From: Flammulina velutipes
Taxonomy: Eukaryota > Basidiomycota > Agaricomycetes > Agaricales > Physalacriaceae
Assembly: GCA_011800155.1 (NCBI GenBank)
Contig: CM022373.1
Coordinates: 1,550,001-1,614,000 of the forward strand
DNA: 64,000 nt
Direction: 5' to 3'
A program made the translations under genes and the position numbers. The notes under the pieces were generated by a model. That model had not been told where the DNA came from, did no database searches, and worked only from the letters and a program-made list of their open reading frames with translations. Positions 13,767-24,500 of this stretch are shown here, one piece after another (positions within the stretch are counted from its first letter, which is position 1; the number at the start of each line of letters is the position of its first letter).

Positions 13767-15429
13767 ATGCCTTTTCACGACTCAACGGTCGTCGTTATTG
13801 AGACCAGCAGCGATGTCGTGCGCGCTGGATTAGGCCTGCATGAATTGCTAAAAACTCCCTCTGTTGTGCGTTTCCTTTTCGAATTTTTGATTATTGAATT
13901 AACGTCGAACAGGAAATTCAAGCACGCGTTGGACTGCGTCCTGGCGTGTCAAATGGCGAAACGAACGGCACGAACAACATCAGAGCATCTGGAAGTCGTG
14001 CACCATCCCAGCCACCACCTACTGCTGGCCCCAATGATTACATCGTTGGCACACAACTGGATGAGGCGTTGGCTGCAGGTCAAGACATCGCAGTCTTCTG
14101 GCCTTTTCGAGATGCGACAATAACGCAATGGGCACAAGCAGAAGCGCTGTGGTATGTCATAGTGTCATCTTGTAATTATCTGGACTTACATCTGTGTAGG
14201 AAGTATATCTTATTCAACAAACTTAATCTGCGTCGCGTTCAGAACGAATCGCCCGTCATGCTCTCCATTCGCGCCGGTCTTTCGCGTTCAGCTTACGAGA
14301 CGATATGCCAAATGTTCTTCGAGCGTTTCAACGTTGCCGGTTTCGCGGTTCTTGAGCGTCCAATGGCCCAACTCTACGCCGCCAACTCCAGCACTCTTAG
14401 CGGACTGATCATCGACATTGGGCACACCACAACTGAAATTTCACCTATTTGCGACGGCTTTATCGTGTCCTCTGCCTGCAACTCTACCAATATCGGAATA
14501 GAGCATTGCGAGGCATATCTTGCCCATCTCCTACGATCCAACCAATCAGTAGTTTCTACGTTGTCACCTACGGAGGCTCCGCTAAGTGACGAGGATCTTC
14601 AGCAAACCCTCTTGGACCTTTCGAAACGTATCTGGAGGGACGGTCTCATCAAGGTTCCTTCTTCCGGTGAGACGGCCATAATCGAAGACGAGGGCGTTAC
14701 AGACATTGCCGCCATCGTCGTCGCTGGCAAGGAAAAGGCTGTGATAGAAAGTGGCATGAAGAAACGGGCGATTGCAAAAGCATCTGCAGCCGAGCAGGCG
14801 CGTGCACGGGAGATTGAGGCATTGGACCTAATCACTGTCGAATTCAAAGGGAAGTCGTTGACCATTGGTAAGGAGCGACACCGTTTCTGCGAACCGCTCT
14901 TCGATCCCTCATTATTGAGTGTGGTATCGAATGTATCTGCCGATGTATGGCCACTACAGGATGCAGCGGGCCATGCTGTAGGCATGGTTGACCTTGAACG
15001 ACGACAGTACGTCTGGCGGGGTCTGTTCGTAACTGGAGACTTGACTGGACTAGTCCGAGGTGAGTTTCCGTGCGTTACGATTGACGTCTTAACGTAACGT
15101 TCCATAGGAATCGGTATTGCCATGCAGTCACGTCTCTCGCCATTTATCTGTGCTCCCGAACTACAAACGGAGGCCCAGTCCAAGAACGTTCGGGTATTAG
15201 GACTACCAGAGTATTATCCAGAATACAGAGACACAGGAGATGGTTATGCAGCATTCCTAGGCTCTAGTATCACAGCGAAGGTGCAGTCTACAATTCATTT
15301 GATGGTACTAGCTCTCACGTGGCGCAGATTATATTCAACGACAACGCGACAAGAAACTACGTTTCCAAGTCAGAGTATTCTAGCAAAGGTCCTCGAGCCA
15401 TTATTGAGTATGCAGCTGCTTTGTTGTAA
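13767..15429 (+). CDS. ARP9: Actin-related protein 9-like subunit of SWI/SNF-RSC remodellers
   Basis: This is an actin-fold protein expected to pair with another Arp on the HSA helix of SWI/SNF-type ATPases. Exons joined at 13864, 14150, 15058 and 15281 (approximate) give MPFHDSTVVVIETSSDVVRA, then EIQARVGLRPGVSNGE, DYIVGTQLDEALAAGQD, FERFNVAGFAVLERPMAQLY, LIIDIGHTTTEISPICDG, RFCEPLFDPSLL and GIGIAMQSRLSPFICAPELQ, ending EYAAALL with TAA. The phosphate-2 loop reads DIGHTTTEI instead of actin's DSGDGVTH, and an inserted Ala/Lys/Arg-rich coiled region (about EKAVIESGMKKRAIAKASAA) is present. Both fit a non-actin Arp. Arp9 is favoured over Arp4 or Arp8 from overall layout; confidence in the exact orthology is moderate. 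Confidence 0.8.
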
Positions 15430-15585
15430 TCTATACATATATGGCATAGACGTGTACTGCTGCGATGTCGAACGTTGTATGATTGTCTTTCATCGAGGTG
15501 GAACTTGCGAACACAAATACACGCAGAACTGCATAGCATTGACCACAGGCATGAATATAATATGCTCCTGCTACGTTTCCTCAAT

Positions 15586-16065
15586 TTATGCGGCGTTACC
15601 CTCTGCGAAGGTGAGGAGATCGGAGTCGCCTTGGTCAGAGACGGTCATGACACTAAGAAGATGGTTAATATTTCCTTGTTCGTGACAAAGTATAAAGGAC
15701 GTACCCAACGCGGAAGAGTTTGCCAGCAGCCGTTCCGAGTGCGACATTTGTGCCCGAGAAATGGTGCACGGTTGTCTTGGACAACATGGCATAGTATTCC
15801 AACTCGGATTTGCGTAGGGGTGGGCAATTACCAGCGATCAGGACAAGTTTCGCTACAGAAACATTGAGTTAGTTCAAGGGACCTTCTCAGCCTCACGCTC
15901 CAGTCCCCGGAGGAGTTTGGCAGGAAACTCACCTTTGCCGTTACGCATCTGCTTGAGTGCAGACTTGTACCCAAGAGTGTATTTTCCAGACTTGACGACG
16001 AGCGCGAGCCGAGCCGAGATAGACTCTGTGCTCTTGTTGGATTTCGATTTTTTGGAAGGGGCCAT
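15586..16065 (-). CDS. RPL30: 60S ribosomal protein L30 (eL30)
   Basis: This is a small 60S subunit protein. Three exons join to about 110 residues: [20 protein letters not shown], then [25 protein letters not shown], then [50 protein letters not shown] and [21 protein letters not shown]. The second intron begins gtgagtttcctgcc just after MRNGK, and the third begins gtacgtcctt after FRVG. The eL30 signature [10 protein letters not shown] and the [10 protein letters not shown] loop are clear. In yeast, L30 binds its own transcript to block splicing; whether that happens here is unknown. The stop at 15586-15588 converges on ARP9. Confidence 0.95.
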
Positions 16066-16420
16066 TGCGTCTCGTTGTCGTCGGTGGTCTTGAGGTCTTG
16101 ACTGCTCTTGTGCACGCGATAAGATTTCTCTAATTTGGATTGTAACTGCACAGATGCAGTTTTAAAGTTCAGCTCCGATCGCTGATTGCCGACCGGGCCG
16201 CCATAAATGCGCCACACTTACTGTGCTCAGAGTCATAAATTGGAACTTCAAGTGGAAAAGCCTATGTCAACCTGGAAATTGTCTCCGCCACCCATGAAGG
16301 TCCTCCAATGTGGCGTCGGAGCCAGTGTTACCTATCGTCACGCGTAAACGTTACGCGTCGCGAGTGTTCGATCACGTGCATCCCCCTTTGTTGAAGACCA
16401 CGACGACGACGAGTTGAATT
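16066..16420. promoter_or_regulatory. Divergent promoter region (RPL30 / BRN1)
   Basis: This 355-bp region between opposite start codons contains two ACGCGT boxes (16340-16345 and 16353-16358) arranged as a palindrome, and a CACGTG box at 16373-16378. All lie close to the condensin start. Confidence 0.5.
16340..16358. promoter_or_regulatory. Palindromic pair of MCB-like boxes (ACGCGT)
   Basis: Two ACGCGT hexamers sit in a perfect inverted repeat with 8-bp arms (ACGCGTAA / TTACGCGT) and a 3-bp spacer. The repeat ends 62 bp upstream of the BRN1 start codon. ACGCGT is the MluI cell-cycle box bound by MBF in ascomycete yeasts. Its use here is an inference. Confidence 0.45.
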
Positions 16421-19151
16421 ATGCCTCGCAAAGTCCAGATTGCTGAAGCCAGCGACGACGACGATAACTCCTCTAATGCCACGGATGTTGAGGAGCCCGT
16501 CGCGCCCCGCCGCCGAAGAAGCGGAGCACGCAAGAGTCTTGGGAACGAAGCCAGTTTCATCGCAGACTTAGGACGAACACCCGCGAAGACCGTCGACATC
16601 AACGACGATTTGGCAGAAAAGCGACGCCGCAGAAAGAGTACCAAGATTCCTCAAGACCCATCCATGGCGGGTCCTTTAGACGAGGCTGATCCAACTCACG
16701 CGGCGAGAGCCAAGAAACGCCTTACTATCGTGCAACCATTGAACATCGATGTCTCTAAGGATGTGATGAACTCGAACTTTGACCAGTGGATGAAGATGCA
16801 TACCGACAACGTGCGTTGCCTCAAATCACAGCCAAATTTAACGCGTTAACATCATTTATGCACAGAAAATCAACGTTGCCAACTCGTGGGGTATATTTCT
16901 TATTGATTACTTTCATGAAGGATCACTTCTGCGAAATCAGGACGATGATTCTATCAACTTCCAACGCGCGTCTGCTACTCTTGAGGGCTGCGTGAAGATC
17001 TGGACTAGCCGAGTGGACAGTGTAGGAACGGACTCTGCTAAATTGGCAAGTAATCTAGCGTCCGGAAGGAACCTAGCCGATGAAGAGTCAGGCGACGAAG
17101 GCCTCGACGGTGACCCAACCCAGCCGAAACGGAAAAGAAACCACCGTCCCACCGCCACACTTAAAGAGCCATCACAACTCCGAAGCAAGAAGATTGAGAC
17201 AGAATTCATCGTCGATCCTCTGTTCAAGAAGACTTGCGCTGACTTCGATGAGGGCGGTGCCCAGGGGTTGCTAATGAACCATCTCAGCCTTGGTGTCGGC
17301 AAAGATGGTGGCCTGAGGGTCGTTTTCGACGCTGGCGATTCCATCAGCAAAGGCGACGAAGATGACGATGAAGACGAACCGCCGGAGGACATTGAATTGT
17401 CTGCATTACGAGGTCAGTCTGGACGCGTCGTTTCTTGTAAATGCGAGCTTAATTTCTTGCCAGCTACCTTCCTGCCGGACCTTACACTTCTGGATGACCT
17501 CGAAATCTGCCCCGAGCTACGAGATTTTGCGTTTGCGAATGATGGTTCGCTGCCGGAACCTCTATCTATGCCACAAGACCTGTCGAACGACGGAGATGAC
17601 GAAGAACCGATACAAGACTTTACGCCTATAGACGTCGACCGGCCGGAAGAAGATTTTTTCAACGGCCCAGATGGACTCGACGACGACGAGGCTCCCGAGG
17701 ATTTTGGGGGTGGAGAATTTGGTGATCCCTTTGGTGGTGATGACAATGGGGAGGATGGCGGGGAAGATCAACGAGAAGGGTCTGCGAATGTCGCCTCCAA
17801 TCATAATGGCGAAGGCTCTGGAGCCCCCGCTCCATTCGATCCTCGGAACGGTACAAACGACCGCACCCTTCTTGTGACAATGGACGGTCAGAGTGGCATG
17901 GACTACTTTGATAACGAAAACTCGCGCAATTGGGCAGGCCCTGAACATTTTAAACCTCGAATCGGGAAACTCTTCCGAAAATGTAAGCCGCCTTCTTTGT
18001 TTAAGAGATTTGGCTGATGGCATTTAGTAGCGGAAAAGGATGCAGCGAAACCCAAGGTCGTGAGACAGAAGAAAGAGGTTGTGAAGATTGATTTCACCAC
18101 ACCGGCCGATATAGACCTAGATGCAATAGCGAAAGAGCTATTTGCCAAAGGCAAGCCGGGCGCCATTACTCTACCGAAGAAGAAGAACGAGAAGAAGAGT
18201 GACCACCGACTTCCCGACGATATGCACTTCACAAGTCGTCAACTAGTTTCACTTTTCCTGAAGCCGAAGTTCACTGTGCGTTCCTCTCTCCACTCGTCCT
18301 CCATTGCCTTCGACTTATTGATCTTTTTACTAGTTGATCACCCGTGGTCGGAAAGGTCCAGTGGCCAACGGCAATGAGGAAGTCGATGAGAACTTTTGGG
18401 CTCAGGCGGCTGCGGATCAAGCTGCAGGCCGTGAGGGCGACGACGGAGGTCAGTGTCCCTCTATATGCTTACCAACATTGCCGTGCTGACGTTCTACGAA
18501 GCTACGCAAGAAGAGAATGGCTTCGCAACACAGTTCTTCCAGGACGACTTTGACGATGGCCCAGCATTTGATGACGGATTCGACGGTGTGGTAGGGTTGC
18601 CGGAAGAGAATGAAGAGGATCTACTAGCTGCGACACAGAACCATACACCCCGCGTCCGGCCTCCCACTGTCAACTATGCTAAGCGAGCGAAACGAGTGGA
18701 TGTTAAGAGACTCAAAGATAATATCTGGAAAGGGCTCGAAATCGTTGTGCCTCACGCGAAGAAGGAAGATGGCATGGTACGTGTTTTGCTCTGAATTAGT
18801 CGGACTGATCCCTAATTGAAGTAATTCAGGACGTGGATGAGGTGGATCTGACAGACCCTTCAGAACCGCGCGAGTTGAAATCTGTCTTGACAAATCTGCA
18901 AAGCGCGTACCCAAAGGAGAAGATGCAGGACATCAGTACCAGCTTCTGCTTCATTTGTTTACTGCACCTGGCGAACGAACAAGGCCTTAGACTAGAGGAC
19001 GGGGAACCGGATGGGAAGGCAGAGGAGGAAGAAGAGCGGATTGGCAGGCTTTGGGATGTCAAGGTATGTTCCTCGTTTGTTGTGTTTCCTCTCTCTAACA
19101 GGCTTCAACTTCTAGGTTTACCGAGACCCCGATGCGGCGCCTGCAGCATGA
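16421..19151 (+). CDS. BRN1: Condensin complex kleisin subunit (CAP-H/Barren)
   Basis: This kleisin bridges the SMC2-SMC4 heads of condensin, which compacts mitotic chromosomes. The N-terminal region MPRKVQIAEASDDDDNSSNA is acidic and Ser-rich. The conserved kleisin N-terminal helix region spans SNFDQWMKMHTDNKINVANS to the LEGCVKIWTSRVDSVGTDSA block. ETEFIVDPLFKKTCADFDEG is diagnostic for CAP-H. A long acidic middle (EDFGGGEFGDPFGGDDNGED) follows, then the C-terminal winged-helix block STSFCFICLLHLANEQGLRL, ending YRDPDAAPAA with TGA at 19149-19151. At least six introns are removed. The protein has about 780 residues. It is probably essential for mitosis, as in other eukaryotes. Confidence 0.93.
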
Positions 19152-19562
19152 ATATGCAGTATACCATACATGTCAACTTATAGTTCTTATTTTATATGCC
19201 CCTCCCTACGTTACAGGTTTTGTTGTATTGATTATATGAATCGTCCATTGGCAAATCCAAGTCTGCTTCCAATATCGCGGTTTTGACTTGATATATACGG
19301 GTACGGAGCTTCGACCTTGTCAATTTCTAATGCGTGACTTGTCTGCTCAATTCAATAGGCTAGTTCTCGTAGTTAGCCCAAGGAACGAACTGGAAGGCGC
19401 ATGCTGCACGGCCTAGGATCATTGTACACAACAAATTGATATTGGATAGAGTCATGAAAGCGACCAACTAGGGGTCATTATGGTATTGTCTAAGATAATG
19501 ACATGTCAGTCAAACGTTATCGGCATACCACTCTGTTGAAGAATGTAATACGATCCAACCCA
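19152..19562. other. Convergent intergenic spacer (BRN1 / PSD1)
   Basis: This 411-bp AT-leaning stretch lies between two stop codons. No coding frame or RNA gene was recognised; it should contain both 3' untranslated regions. Confidence 0.5.
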
Positions 19563-21195
19563 TTAATCCGTCTTCGGTTTCACAATATCCCCCAATTTTT
19601 GGCCGACCTTCACTTTTTGGCCCGCCTCCACTGAGAATTCAAAGTCTTCCGGTGCTTCGAAGACTAGGACAACGGTGCTGCCAAGGCAGAAACCACCCAT
19701 CTCTTGCGCAGCGACCAGAGGCTGGCCATTGAGGACCTTAGAGGCGGAAGTGTAGACGGCCTCCGTGTACGTGCCGGGAGGTGGTCGTTTGCCCCGAACA
19801 TTTGTCCTCAATTCAGAGTCAAAGTTCACTTTGATGCTCCCAACGTTCGTAGCACCCACCGGGACCATACCGAAGAAGCCATATTTCCATCTTCCCAGTA
19901 GTGCCACACGCTCATTGAGCACGAACAGGTTGGGCAGACGTTTGGCCATCCATGGTGATACCGAAAATAGTTCGCCGACGAAGTGCCTTCGTTTTTCCAC
20001 TACCCATGCTGTCGGTGAATGGAAGCGATGGTAATCGCCAGGAGCGAGGTAGATGACGGAGAAGTAGAGGCAATTTCCAGGTCGTGCGGTCATGGCCGTT
20101 GTGCGCGTAAGAGCAGGCTTGACGCCCAATTCGAGAGCGACGGCGATGCTGTCCTGTTGTTCGGCATCGACGGAAGCATCGACCTGCTCGCCGAATTTGT
20201 GAGGTACATCCTCCGAAGTGGGAGTCTGAGAAGTGCCCATGAGCTGGTCGAGGGTGTATTCGATACCGTTCACGTTGGCGAATTCGTGCTCATCGACGAC
20301 CGGCATGGCGTGAGGGTGAGGGACGGCGACGGCGGGTGGCGGTGATCCTGGTCGGTCGACGCCCAGCAGAGCATCCAGTGAATATGTAACGCCTTTGACT
20401 TGCTCAATGCGAAGATCGTCAGCATGAATGGTGCCGAAGTGGAGGATTTTGCCGTCGGCTGGACTGACGAGTACCGCTTGATCAACGGGTCGTACGCCTT
20501 CCTTCAATTTACGATAAAAGAAGTCGCCGAGGGAAGTATAGGCGGTGAGGTCCGAGTGCTCTATTTCATCTAGGTTGCATCCAAATATTCCAGAGTAAAC
20601 GCGGATTCCGATGGGTCTGAACCAAACTGGGAGCTCAAGAGAGTTCATGTAGCCCCATAGGCGGGACATGTTTCTTAAAGGCAATGCACCAATAACATGG
20701 ACCTAAAAATCGTGAGCAGACGCCTTGAGTTGAGAAAGTAACGACATACATGCCATGGCCCTCTAAGTTTGACTACCTCGTACCCTTCCTCGTTGATAAG
20801 TACTTCCTTGGCGCGAGCCGTCTTTTTGCGATACTGAATGGCGACAAGGAGTAGGGCGCCCACAGCTATGGGAATGGGGAACCATTTCGTAGGGGTTGTG
20901 GTCCAGGCATTGACGAGCTTTTCTGTTCTCTCTATGAGAGGAGTTGCAGGTTAAGATTGACGAACGTACTGTAGAATGGTAGACTGGATGTGTCTGGGTC
21001 TGTCCCAGTAGAGTATGCGCGTCGGAAACCTTGGCTCTTCACCGACTTGAAGAGAGCAGAGGTCTTGTTCGTGCTATGTACCCAACACTTAGCAAAGGCT
21101 GACGAGGCGGACGCGGAAGACGCATTGAGGACTCTTGACGCAGCGTATAGAGGTTTCTTGCCCTTTGTGAGGATGGCCTTTCTAGAGAATAACAT
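19563..21195 (-). CDS. PSD1: Phosphatidylserine decarboxylase, mitochondrial type I
   Basis: It makes phosphatidylethanolamine from phosphatidylserine at the inner mitochondrial membrane. The precursor cleaves itself at the LGST motif to create a pyruvoyl group; CLGSTVVLVFEAP is present near the C-terminus. Other hallmarks are SPADGKILHFG, YLAPGDYHRFHSP and FFGMVPVGATNVGSIKVNFD. The ATG at 21193-21195 opens a basic, Ser/Ala-rich presequence (MLFSRKAILTKGKKPLYAAS) typical of mitochondrial import, followed by a membrane helix (WFPIPIAVGALLLVAIQYRK). The first intron is gtacgttcg...ctcatag and the next restores the IGALPLRN region. An insert before the catalytic half carries two similar copies of a VKGVTYSLDALLG-like motif (see findings). 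Confidence 0.93.
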
Positions 21196-21565
21196 GAACA
21201 CTGGGCTCTCCGAGCATATATGGACGGTGCTTGCTGGTGGGAGAGACGGAGCGACCCTGGTGGCCGGCCAAGCTTTATGGGCCGCATGCACGATTGAATT
21301 CACGAAAATCAGACTTTCTGTCAGCTTGTTAGCGTTGGGTCTAATGAATGCTAATGAATGTCTAACAATTGGTGAAACGCTGAATAGTTTTGTTTGCTCG
21401 TTGCGACCAGCACGTGTCAAAAGTAGCCAACACCGTCGTCATCCACTGCCACCATCAAGGCGACGGCCATCCTTCTCCTTTTACCATCAGCTCACAGTCG
21501 AGTTCAGCGACGCCGACTGCTAGCGTTGTCTGCTTTTCGGCCTCGCAGCCATTCCCTTCGTCGCC
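21196..21565. promoter_or_regulatory. Divergent promoter region (PSD1 / class V chitin synthase)
   Basis: This 370-bp region lies between opposite start codons. It contains pyrimidine-rich tracts near the chitin synthase start. No defined site was recognised. Confidence 0.4.
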
Positions 21566-24500
21566 ATGAATCGCCAGTCGACCATTCACCAGCGTCTCGA
21601 GGCGGTCACCGACCTCTCCAAGCTCTCTCCCATCTCTGATGACATTATCGTGGCATGCTTGCGCGAGCGCTTCATGACCGACAATGTCTACACTGGCATT
21701 GGTACCTCCGGCCTCGTCGCCCTCAACCCCCACAAATACATTGCCTCCAATTCCGACTCCGTCTTGAACAAATACGCGGCAGCATACAGGGATACCGACC
21801 AGAACAAGACACCTCAGCCTCCCCACATCTTCCAGCTTGCCAACAATGCCTACTACCACATGCGAAGAACTACTCAGGACCAATGCATAGTCTTCAAGTG
21901 CGCCATTTTTCTCTCTGTCGCGTCATCAAACCCACTGACCTTCTTGCAGTGGAGAGACATCTAGCGGCAAGTCAGAGAACCGTCGCTTGGCCACCAAGGC
22001 TATTCTCGAGCTCAGTGTCAGCAATCCTGGCAAAAAGGGCTCCAAACTGGGGAACCAGGTTCCTGCTTCCGAGTTTGTTCTCGAAAGCTTTGGAAACGCT
22101 CGCACTCTTTTCAATCCCAACGCCTCTCGTTTTGGCAAATATACCGAACTACAGTTCAGCGACAAGGGCCGCATCTGCGGTGTCAAGACGCTCGATTACT
22201 ACCTGGAAAGGAACCGCGTCTCCGCCGTTCCCTCGGGAGAACGCAACTTCCACATTTTCTACTACCTGGTGGCTGGTGCATCAGCCGAGGAGCGTCAACA
22301 TCTCCACCTCCTCGACAGAGCTCCCTATCGTTATCTCGGCCAACGAACTATCCCTGCTCGCGTGGACGGATCCAGAGACAACGACGCCGTACGTTTCGAC
22401 CAACTCAAAGTCGCCCTCAAAACTATTGGTTTTTCCAAACGCAACGTTGCTCAGACATGCCAACTTCTCGCTGCCATTCTTCACCTCGGAAACCTCGAGT
22501 TCACCATGGATCGCCATCGTAACGAGGACGCGGCGGTCGTTCGTAATCATGATATCCTCAACATTGTTGGTGACTTCCTTGGAATCCAGCCATCAGATCT
22601 CGAATCAGCCTTGTCCTACAAGACGAAACTCGTCAAAAAGGAGTTGTGTACGGTCTTCCTTGACCCTGATGGTGCATCGGACAACAGAGACGATTTGGCG
22701 AAAACGTTATACTCCCTCCTCTTCGCCTGGTTGAACGAGCACATCAACCAGCGCCTGTGCAAGGATGACTTCTCCACCTTCATTGGTCTCTTTGATCTCC
22801 CAGGTCCTCAGAACATGACCTCTCGTGCCAACTCTCTGGACCAGTTCTGCATTAACTTCGCGAACGAGCGCCTGCACCATTGGCTACAAAAAACCCTCTT
22901 TGAGAGCCACATCGACGAGTACACGGTGGAAGGAATCTCCCGCTTCATTCCACAGGTACCCTTTTTCGACAACGCAGAGTGCATCCGCCTGCTACAAAAC
23001 CGGCCGGGTGGTCTCATTCACATCATGGATGACCAAGCACGTCGTGCACCGAAGAAGACAGATCAGTCAATGGTGGAGGCTTTCCACAAGCGCTGGGGCA
23101 ATCATTCTTCCTTCAAGACTGGCCCCATTGACCGGTCGGGCTTCCCCACATTCACTGTCAATCACTACAATGGGCCCGTCACATACTCGTCCGAAGGCTT
23201 CTTGGAGCGCAATCTAGATGCAGTCAATCCCGACTTTGTTTCGCTTCTTCGTGGCGCGACCGACGCGCTTGAAGGTTCGGGATCGATCAACCCTTTCGTT
23301 AAAGGCTTGTTTTCCACCAAGGCCATCGCTACGCAGGCCCATCCTCGTAACGAGGAGACGATCGTATCTGCTCAGCAGGTTGTCAAACCTATGCGTGCGC
23401 CCTCAATGCGGAGGAAGAATACCGTCAGGAGGATGGCTACTGTGAAAGAGGGTGCTGATGCCGAAGAGCCCAGGGAAGAGGACGACACTCACGTTGGAGG
23501 CACTCCCTGTGTCGCTGGCGAGTTCAGAGCTGCATTGGACACCCTCTTCGAGACACTCGACGAGACTCAGGCTTGGCATGTTTTCTGCGTCAATCCAAAC
23601 GACTCACAACTCCCCAATCAATTGGAGGGCCGAAGTGTCAAAGGCCAGGTTCGAAGCATTGGGCTCACCGAGATTGCTCGCCGGTGTGTGAATGTCTTCG
23701 AGGTTGGCATGACTCCCGAGGAGTTTTGCGATCGCTACAAGGAAGCTCTGGACGATGCGAACGTCGAGGACGGTGATCCGAAGGACCGTGTCGAAAGTGC
23801 CGCGATGGCCTTTGGATTGGGAGAGGCAGACGCAGTTCTCGGTCAACACAAGGTTCGAACTCATTTTCGTGGCGCTTAGTACATTACTAATTACTTCACA
23901 GGTCTTCCTTTCGCAGCCCGCGTTCCACAAGTTCGAGGACAATCTTCGAGCTCGAGACGTCGAAGAACAGAAGCGCAATCGTATGCGTGACGCGGAGGCA
24001 GAGGCTGGTCTCAATGTTCGCGGTGTCACTGATCCTTATGGACCATACCCGACAACCCCAGATCCTGAAGCAGGCTGGCAAGCTGGCTACGGCGACGCAT
24101 TCAACTCTTCGAACCAAGCACTTCCCCTCGTCGCCAACGCTTCTCCTTTCCAACGAGCTGATCTTTATGACGACGATTTCGAGGAGAACCGCTCCATGCG
24201 AAGTGAGGACTTTGATGGAAGGAGCCGCCTGACAAGCCAGCGCGACGATTCCGTATCCAACTTTGGTTCAGAGTCCTACGCGCCGTCCAGGAACATGTTC
24301 CAGGGCGCAGACAAAAAAGCTTTGGCCGAGAAGGAACCTTTGGCAGGGGAGATTCAAGAAGGCGAGACGACGGAGGTCCTCAAAGAAAGTTCCGCTCGGC
24401 GGCGCTGGGTTGCCCTTTGTTGGATTTTGACATGGTGGGTACCCACACCTTGCCTGACATACGTGGGTCGCATGAAGCGCCTGGACGTACGACAAGCTTG

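Noticed and set aside
17562..18023. Minus-strand open frame inside BRN1
   Set aside because: It is a shadow of an acidic, Asp/Glu-rich + strand exon and has no domain.
20932..21420. Longer PSD1 start at 21420
   Set aside because: The extra region lacks presequence character and lies in the shared promoter; MLFSRKAILTKGKK at 21195 is a better start.
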